Shown: positions 58,280 to 64,000 of the stretch, piece after piece
How the letters are laid out: every line of letters begins with the position of its first letter
Numbering within the stretch: the first letter of the stretch is position 1
Assembly: GCA_013339685.2 (NCBI GenBank)
Contig: JABSTT010001868.1
Span: 1 to 64,000 of the forward strand
Length of the DNA: 64,000 bases
From: Hyalomma asiaticum
Lineage: Eukaryota > Arthropoda > Arachnida > Ixodida > Ixodidae
Reading direction: 5' to 3'
Position numbers and translations under genes: made by a program
Notes under the pieces: generated by a model
Told to the model about the DNA's origin: nothing
Database searches by the model: none
What the model saw: the letters and a program-made list of their open reading frames with translations, nothing else

Positions 58280-58745
58280 TGCGACATTCCCTGTTCTAAA
58301 TCGTATTTTGCGATTTCTTCATCGGTTTTGTACTCGGAATTTATTTATTGAGGAAGAGTAGGGAATTTGTCGAATCTTGGCAGATATTCGCTATAGGGGG
58401 GTATTGCTTAAGTATGATATTCTGTGGCGGCGCAATGCCTCCAAAGCTGATCTTTACTGAGTCAAACGCTTATTCATAGTCTAAGAAAGCCCCAAATGAG
58501 GGGTTTGTTGCACTTAGCGGAGTTCTCTACTATTTCATTGATGACACGATAGGGTTCTACTGTTGAGTATCCTTTGCTAAAGCCTCTTGGCTCTCTTGGT
58601 GATTAAATTCAAGTGTGGCTGTTAGCATACTTGATATAACATATGTGAATGTTTTATATAATGCTGAGAGTGGACCGATCGGCCCGTACTTCAAGTCGTT
58701 TATTTCTCGTTTCTCGTGAATTATAAGAATATTTCAATTTTTCCA

Positions 58746-59280
58746 AGTTAGCCGCAGATTCGTAGTTTGAAGCGTTGTGCTATGGTGTCGCAAGCTGTCT
58801 AATTTTGAAAAAAATAAAGAACATATGGGTAGATGCGGAACATTTATTAAATGTGTAGCACGGCATTGAAAGAGACGCCTTCGGCAAAATGGAGTCGGGA
58901 GAACTTTTACCTGGGCATAGCATCACATTCTTGAGCCAAATTTGAAGCCGAAGCTGAATATCTGGCCCGGTGGCGTGAAACAATGGACCTTCTTCGGAGT
59001 GACCCTAATCCTTCACATAGGCGTCTGTTAGTGACACATCGGGTGTGTCATCAGCTTCGTGTCACTTTATGTACTATGCTACCCATATGTGCCCAGTGTA
59101 GATATACAAGCAACACGTCGTTTCTTTCCTTCTTTCTTTATTCCGTGTGGATATTATACCCCGCATATCATTGACTCATATCGTTATATCCAATGCGGGT
59201 CAAAAGTAGACGCGATTTAAATTTTTGCCTAACTTTTTGTACTAATTATCATGATTGTCAGTGCCCCTTTCTTATCAAAA
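58746..59280. other. Non-coding, nothing recognised
   Basis: Short frames only. Confidence 0.4.
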
Positions 59281-59549
59281 AACTGATGCTGTGATATCGC
59301 CCCGCCACGGTGGTCTAGTGGCTACGGTACTCGGCTGCTGATCCGAGGGTAGCGGGATCGAATCCCGGCTGCGGCGGCTGCATTTCGATGGAGGCGAAAT
59401 GTTGAGGCCCGTGTGCTGTGCGATGTCAGTGCACGTTAAAGAACCCCAGGTGGTCGAAATTTCCGGAGCCCTCCACTATGGCGTCTCTCATAATCAGAAC
59501 TGTTTTTGGGACGTTAAACCCCACATAACATAACTGATGCTGTGATATC
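59281..59549 (+). mobile_element. Intact tRNA-derived SINE with 18 bp target duplication
   Basis: The 18 bp aactgatgctgtgatatc occurs at 59281-59298 and 59532-59549 and flanks a 233 bp SINE. The head (59304-59378) is tRNA-like: A box tggtctagtggctacgg, a stem ctcgg/ccgag, B box gggatcgaatcccg, close to tRNA-Glu in its A-box wording. The body contains cacgttaaagaaccccaggt and ends in ttaaaccccacataaca. The perfect target repeats indicate a young insertion made by LINE machinery. A truncated relative is at 50.8 kb. Confidence 0.93.
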
Positions 59550-59697
59550 ATATATTTTCAAGGAACTGAACCGTAACAATGGATTTTATGTTTCTTCCGC
59601 AGATTTAGTGATTACTATGAAAGCCCAGCTCGGCGGTGATAATGTGCTTAGGTGCATGTGTGATTTTTCCCACTTTATTTACTGTCGGCCTTAATAT

Positions 59698-61938
59698 TGT
59701 TACGGTGAGATGCGTTTATTTACAGATTTGGAATGCAAGAGGCCTAGGGACCGAACTGATCACGGTTCGAGCTAACGTCGTCCTCCTCTACTTCAGTGTG
59801 CGCCGTATCGTATCATTTCCCCGCTTGCAGACGATGCCCACCAGGCGAGTCAGGGTGTGCTCCGCTGATGGAAATGCTTAATACGAGCTACGTGGACGAC
59901 GTTCGTCTTGTGGGAGCGGCGGCCAGCCGATAAGAGCCGAGATACCACGTATGTGACATCGCTGAGGCGTGCCATGACAACGAAGGGGCCGGTGTAATGG
60001 GCTAAGAACTTCTGGTACAGGCCGCGCTTGCGAAGAGGTGTCCATAGCCACACCAAATCACCGTTCTTGTATGACACGTGCTGATGATGTTCGTCATAAC
60101 GGATCTTAGAGCGTTCTTGGAAAGCGAGGGTACGAAGGCGTGCGATGCGTCGGGCCTCTTCTGCGCGGCAAATAATTTCGGCCAGAGAAGGTTCGTAGGT
60201 GTCAGAATACGGAAGAATAGAATCGAGGGCTGTGCGGGGCTGGCGGAGGTACAGGAGATAAAAGGGACTGTATCCGGTAGTTTCATGTTGTGGAGTATTG
60301 TAGGCGAAAGTTATGAAAGGCAAGACAGTGTCTCCAAGATTTGTGTGCTGCATCAACATACATTGAAAGCATGTTGATAAGAGTTCTGTTAGTCCGTTCA
60401 GTTAAGCCGTTAGTTTGAGAGTGGTACAGGGTGGCATGACGAAAACGAGACATAGAAAGACGTAGCAACTCCTCAACCATATCAGCAACGAATTGTCGGC
60501 CACGATCACTGATGATGATACGAGGGGATCCGTGCCGTAATATGATCGATGACAGCATGAAGTGAGAAACTTCTGCTGCCGTTGCTGCAGGGATTGCCGC
60601 ACTTTTGACGTAGCGTGTCAAGTGATCGACGCATACTATAATCCATCGGTTGCCTGTCGTCGATCGCGGTAAAGGGCCGAGCAGGTCAACACCAACGACT
60701 TCAAATGGCGAAGCAGGGGGTGCGATGGGATGAAGAAGTCCTGAAGGGCCTCCATGATGGACGCTTGTAGCGTTGGCATAGTTCACAGCTCGCAACATAA
60801 GCCGTTACACTGTGGCGCATCTTCGGCCAGAAGAAACGTTCGCGTGTGCGTTGAAACGTCCTGGAAAAACCCATATGTCCTGACGTAGGGTCATCGTGCA
60901 TTGCTTGGAGGACATCACGTCGCAAGCTTCTCGGCACGACTAGAAGCAAACGGGCTCCTTCGCTAGAATAATTCCTTTTATAAAGAATGCCTTCCTTGAC
61001 AACGAAACGGCGCTGTCCATTCGCTTCAGAAACGAAGAAATGAGCTAGACTGCGGTCTCTGCGTTGCTCCCTGCGAAAAGTGTCGAGGTCGGGGAATGGA
61101 GGATCAACAACTGTTAATATTCGTCGAAATTGTCTGCGTCACATTCCGTCGTTGGAGAGGGGAGTCGTGATAAACAATCAGCGTCGGCGTGACGGCGGCC
61201 GCTCTTGTAACAGACTTCGAAGTCATATTCTTGCAATCGTAGGGCCCAACGAGCAAGACAGCCGGATGGGTCACGCAGTCCGGTGAGCCAACATAACGAT
61301 TGATGGTCTGTGACAACTGAGAATGGGCGTCCGTAGAGATACGGGCGAAACTTGTGGACGGCGAAGACGACCACGAGACATTCTTGTTCCGTTACAGTGT
61401 AGTTGCGCTCGGCCTTACTTAAACAACGGCTAGCATAGGCAACCACGTGTTCGAGGGTGTCATGACGTTGGACCAAAACAGCCCCGAGACCTATACCACT
61501 GGCGTCTGTATGCACTTCAGTGGGAGCAGATGGATCATAGTGTCGAAGTACAGGTCCTGAAGTAAGTAGGAACTTGAGTTGCGAGAATGATGACTGGCAC
61601 TCTGCTGACCATTCAAAGGGCACGTCCTTATTGAGTAAACATGTCAGGGGGTAAGCTAGGTCAGCAAATTTAGGCACAAAGCGGCGAAAGTATGAGCACA
61701 GGCCTAGAAAACTTCGTAACTCTCGTAGTGACTGCGGTTGCTTGGAACTGCTAACTGCAGCGACCTTCTGAGGGTCAGGCCGAACCCCATGCTTGTCGAC
61801 AAGATGGCCGAGAACCAGAGTCTCACGGTTGCCAAAGTGGCACTTCTTGGAATTCAACGTGAGCGAAGCCCTTTCAAGAGATGTGAGAACGATGTCAAGA
61901 CGGCGATTGTGCTCGTCAAATGAACGGCCAAAAATTAC
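59698..61938 (-). pseudogene. Gypsy-type pol, second half (RT end, RNase H, integrase) and 3' end
   Basis: Minus strand, continuing the RT from 63395: IVIFGRSF, ERASLTLNSKKCHF, LRSFLGLCSYFRRF (about 61690), then RNase H (VHTDASGIGLGAVLV ... TDHQSLCWL ... HADADCLSRL). A frame change near 61118 is followed by the H2C2 zinc region (HDDPTSGHMGF ... CELCQRYKR, about 60880-60780), a frame change near 60760, then the DDE core (VDLLGPLPR, ISDRGRQFV, NGLTERTNR). After another frame change near 60360 the C-terminus runs to a stop at 59850. The 3' UTR has a polyadenylation signal (taaataaa about 59720). Three frameshifts make it dead. Confidence 0.85.
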
Positions 61939-61978
61939 AATGTCATCTAGGTACGATTTAAAACAGGGAATGTCGCGG

Positions 61979-62022
61979 GAGCCAACGTTTCGACAAGCGG
62001 ACTTGTCTTCGTCAGGGCGGCA
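61979..62022 (-). ncRNA. Hammerhead-ribozyme-like motif, left arm
   Basis: This is the minus-strand counterpart of the motif at 63250-63292: CTGACGA, six-pair stem GACAAG/CTTGTC with loop TCCG, then GAAACGTT. GCC before the core pairs with GGC after the predicted cut site (helix I). Confidence 0.65.
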
Positions 62023-62320
62023 ACTGCCTTCTCCAGCGTTCGTTTATGTACGCCTTTGTACACCCTCCCCCGTCCTCAGAAAGAGAGGAGGAGAAGAGCA
62101 GCACGTGCGAACATACACAAAAAAAAAGGGGGGGGGGGGGTTGGGTGCAAGGGTATTTGGGTGACAGGTGTTAGCGTGACTACTATAAATGGCAAGAGCG
62201 AAAGTTTCTAGAGAATCCGCTCTTTGTACATATCTTGCACATGCATTGTGTGCACAGGGCTAGAAAGCAGGGTGGAAAAAAGGAAACACATGCTCGGAAC
62301 AGAAGTTACTCCTATGTCAT

Positions 62321-62773
62321 GTGTCCCCCTTCTCCACCCCGTACCACCTGCCCCGCACCACCTGCTTAAAAGTTAAAAGCACGGGAAGTGACTATGTCCA
62401 TCATGTAAAATCAAGTTTCACTTGCACTAGTTCGAACGTTATTTACATGTTGGAATGTTCACTCTGTCACAAGCAATACGTCGGCGAAACTGGTCAACCA
62501 ATCAATGTTAGATTAAACGGGCACCGCGCGGACACCGCGAATAACCTGCCGAAGGCAGTGGCGCAGCATTTTAATATGACAGGTCATAATTTCGATGAAC
62601 TGAAACTCTACATACTCCAAGGAAACTTCCGCTCGCCGAGGGACAGAAAATACAGGGAATCGTATCTCATATACAGGTTCAATACTCTCCAACCTACAGG
62701 CATAAACCTTTCAAAGGGAACTCTTGAGTCCATTAGATACGGAAGAGTATTAACAAAGACGACAAAAGGTTGA
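62321..62773 (+). pseudogene. Penelope GIY-YIG endonuclease domain, truncated ORF
   Basis: The 150-codon frame holds the endonuclease of Penelope-like elements: VIYMLECSLCHKQYVGETGQ (the GIY-YIG pair as I-Y and Y-V-G-E-T), then INVRLNGHR (catalytic Arg), a CCHH-like Cys-x2-Cys, then YRESYLIYRF with the catalytic Glu and TGINLSKG with the conserved Asn. It would nick DNA to start target-primed reverse transcription. The RT that normally precedes it is missing, so the first ATG at 62321 lies in the left arm and is probably not a real start. The frame ends at a TGA before the right arm. Confidence 0.85.
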
Positions 62774-63249
62774 GGTATGCACAAGCTAACAATGTTTCTC
62801 CCAGAAAGTCTACTTTCAGGTGCTGAGCCCCCATCCAGTTCCAGGAGAACAAGGACGTTAAACAGTGTAGTTACCTTTTTTTAGCCCCATGCTTTCCATG
62901 AAATGCATTGTTGGTGCGGGGCAGGTGGTACGGGGTGGAGGAGGGGGACACATGACATAGGAGTAACTTCTGTTCGGAGCATGTGTTTCCTTTTTTCCAC
63001 CCTGCTTTCTAGCCCTGTGCACACAATGCATGTGCAAGATATGTACAAAGAGCGGATTCTCTAGAAACTTTCGCTCTTGCCATTTATAGTAGTCACGCTA
63101 ACACCTGTCACCCAAATACCCTTGCACCCAACCCCCCCCCCCCTTTTTTTTTGTGTATGTTCGCATGTGCTGCTCTTCTCCTCCTCTCTTTCTGAGGACG
63201 GGGGAGGGTGTACAAAGGCGTACATAAACGAACGCTGGAGAAGGCAGTT

Positions 63250-63292
63250 GCCGCCCTGACGAAGACAAGTCCGCTTGTCGAAACGTTGGCTC
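63250..63292 (+). ncRNA. Hammerhead-ribozyme-like motif, right arm
   Basis: CTGACGA (63256-63262), stem GACAAG/CTTGTC with loop TCCG, GAA plus palindromic ACGT (63280-63286), predicted cut after T63287, and GGC pairing with GCC at 63253-63255. The short helix III suggests activity as a dimer, as proposed for Penelope hammerheads. It is on the coding strand, downstream of the GIY-YIG frame, where such ribozymes are expected. Confidence 0.65.
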
Positions 63293-63394
63293 CCGCGACA
63301 TTCCCTGTTTTAAATCGTACCTTGCGATTTGTTCATCGATTCAAGCATCCATCTTCCCCTGAGCTTCTCTTCTAGTTTGAATGTCATCTAGGTA

Positions 63395-64000
63395 GCATAA
63401 ACAAATTTCCCACTTCAGTCCACGCAGAATAGCATCCATGAAGCGCTCAAACGTTGCTGGGGCATTGCATAGCCCAAACGGCATCACATTGAATTCGAAC
63501 AAACCATCCGGTGTTGTAAATGCCGTTTTCTCTTTGTCATCCGAATGCATAGGAATCTGCCAATAACCAGACCTTAAGTCGACGGAAGAGAAATACGAGG
63601 CCGAATACAAACAGTCGATGACGTCATCGATCCTGGGAAGCGGGTATACATCCTTTTTGGTAATGGAGTTGAGACGTCGATAATCCACGCAGAACCTCCA
63701 AGAACCGTCTTTTTTCTTTACGAGGATCACAGGCGCAGCCCAGGGGCTACATGACTCCTGAATGACCTTTTTCTTGAGCGTTTCCTCTACTTGCTCAGAA
63801 ATGATTTTGCGCTCTGCAGATGATACGCGATACGGTTTCTGGCGGATAGGATGCGCGGATCCTGTCTCGATCACGTGACGAGTGCGTGATTCTGGTATCC
63901 TAGATTGCTCGTCGGCCTGTGCAAAATCGAAGACAGTGGCATGCTTGGCCAAGACGTGCACCAAGGCCTGATGCTTTTCTGATGGCAACGACTTGTTAAT
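63395..64000 (-). pseudogene. Gypsy-type pol, first part (protease-RT linker and RT), runs off the window
   Basis: Minus strand from the window edge: HVIETGSAHPIRQKPYR, EETLKKKVIQESCSPWAAP, ILVKKKDGSWRFCVDYR, YPLPRIDDVIDCL, SVDLRSGYWQIPM, VMPFGLCNAPATFERFMD and CYLDD, the full finger-palm series of a Gypsy RT in one open frame. The frame is cut after YLDD by the Penelope element and goes on at 61938. Gag, protease and 5' LTR would lie beyond 64000. Confidence 0.9.

Larger units (their letters stand above)
58122..58330. mobile_element. Penelope-like terminal fragment, head-to-head palindrome
   Basis: 58125-58155 (ggggaagatggacgcttgaa, then tcgatgaac) matches the outer end of the Penelope element at 63320-63350. 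58155-58230 and 58240-58322 are inverted copies of about 80 bp (acgatttagaacagggaatgtcgcagg against its complement) with a spacer of about 12 bp. Both arms carry hammerhead-like cores. No coding remains. It interrupts the LINE RT. Confidence 0.8.
57881..58745 (-). pseudogene. RTE-like LINE reverse transcriptase fragment, interrupted
   Basis: Minus strand from 58745: HEKREINDLKYGPIGPLSAL, then FTYVISSMLTATLEFN, SFGAFLDYE.AFDSVKIS (about 58450). After the 58122-58330 insertion come EYLSELHFTDDIVFF (about 58115-58075) and then frame changes with LRMNIQKTK. This is the RT finger-palm order, with FADD as FTDD. It is short, decayed and lacks endonuclease and C-terminus. The clade is judged from motif wording only. 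Confidence 0.7.
61954..63379 (+). mobile_element. Penelope-like element with inverted terminal arms, nested in the Gypsy RT
   Basis: It is flanked by a 15 bp direct repeat aatgtcatctaggta (61939-61953 and 63380-63394) and removal rejoins the Gypsy RT exactly. Its left arm (61954-62360) and right arm (62912-63318) are about 407 bp inverted repeats with nearly complete identity, enclosing a roughly 550 bp middle with the GIY-YIG frame. 63319-63379 is an extra outer piece. Penelope elements are known for long terminal repeats in direct or inverted order with 5' truncation. The RT itself is absent. Confidence 0.85.

Noticed and set aside
59304..59378. Functional tRNA-Glu-like gene
   Set aside because: It is the head of a SINE with its own target repeats, and the anticodon loop is irregular (eight bases).
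1..64000. CRISPR arrays, operons, phage or other prokaryotic systems
   Set aside because: No spaced identical short repeats, ribosome-binding sites or gene clusters; introns, SINEs and LINEs mark this as animal nuclear DNA.

Overview
This is eukaryotic, transposon-rich intergenic DNA, most probably from a hard tick (Ixodidae, likely Metastriata). The clues are tRNA-derived SINEs of the Ruka type (known from Rhipicephalus), a second tRNA-derived SINE, several decayed LINE lineages, Gypsy and Penelope retroelements, long AT-rich non-coding stretches and spliceosomal introns. There are no operons, no bacterial genes and no CRISPR array. Most open frames here are chance or belong to dead mobile elements.

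Only one host gene is well supported: the first two exons (48500-48717 and 49387-49537, plus strand) of a cytosolic endo-beta-N-acetylglucosaminidase (ENGase, GH85). The rest of that gene is not visible in the window.

Layout. 1-2.8 kb: a small TIR element and a palindrome-bearing minisatellite repeat whose second, inverted copy lies at 40.36-41.96 kb. 5.7-13.7 kb: three Ruka-like SINEs, two LINE 3' ends, a decayed Penelope element (11.3-12.4 kb) and a trace of a CACTA-like protein. 15.95-19.55 kb: a recent 1.8 kb tandem duplication. 23.59-26.17 kb: a whole Tc1-type transposon with TIRs, a TA target duplication, an apparent GT-AG intron and one frameshift. 27.26-33.72 kb: an I-like LINE (zinc knuckles, endonuclease, RT, RNase H) split inside its RT by an internally deleted Gypsy element. 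41.99-44.89 kb: a second large LINE on the minus strand. 44.89-47.97 kb: a segmental duplication just upstream of the ENGase start. 54.6-55.6 kb: a degenerate TTAG-rich short-period repeat. 57.9-58.7 kb: an RTE-like LINE interrupted by a Penelope fragment. 59.30-59.53 kb: a SINE with an 18 bp target duplication. 59.7-64 kb: a minus-strand Gypsy element whose RT is interrupted by a Penelope-like element with about 407 bp inverted arms, a GIY-YIG frame and hammerhead-ribozyme-like motifs.

The most notable signals are the paired hammerhead-like motifs in Penelope arms at 58.2, 62.0 and 63.3 kb, the intron-like break in the Tc1 transposase, and the fact that three separate nested insertions fall in or next to the codons for the catalytic xxDD box of a reverse transcriptase. 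Clade names and repeat family names come from recognised motifs, not from a database search.
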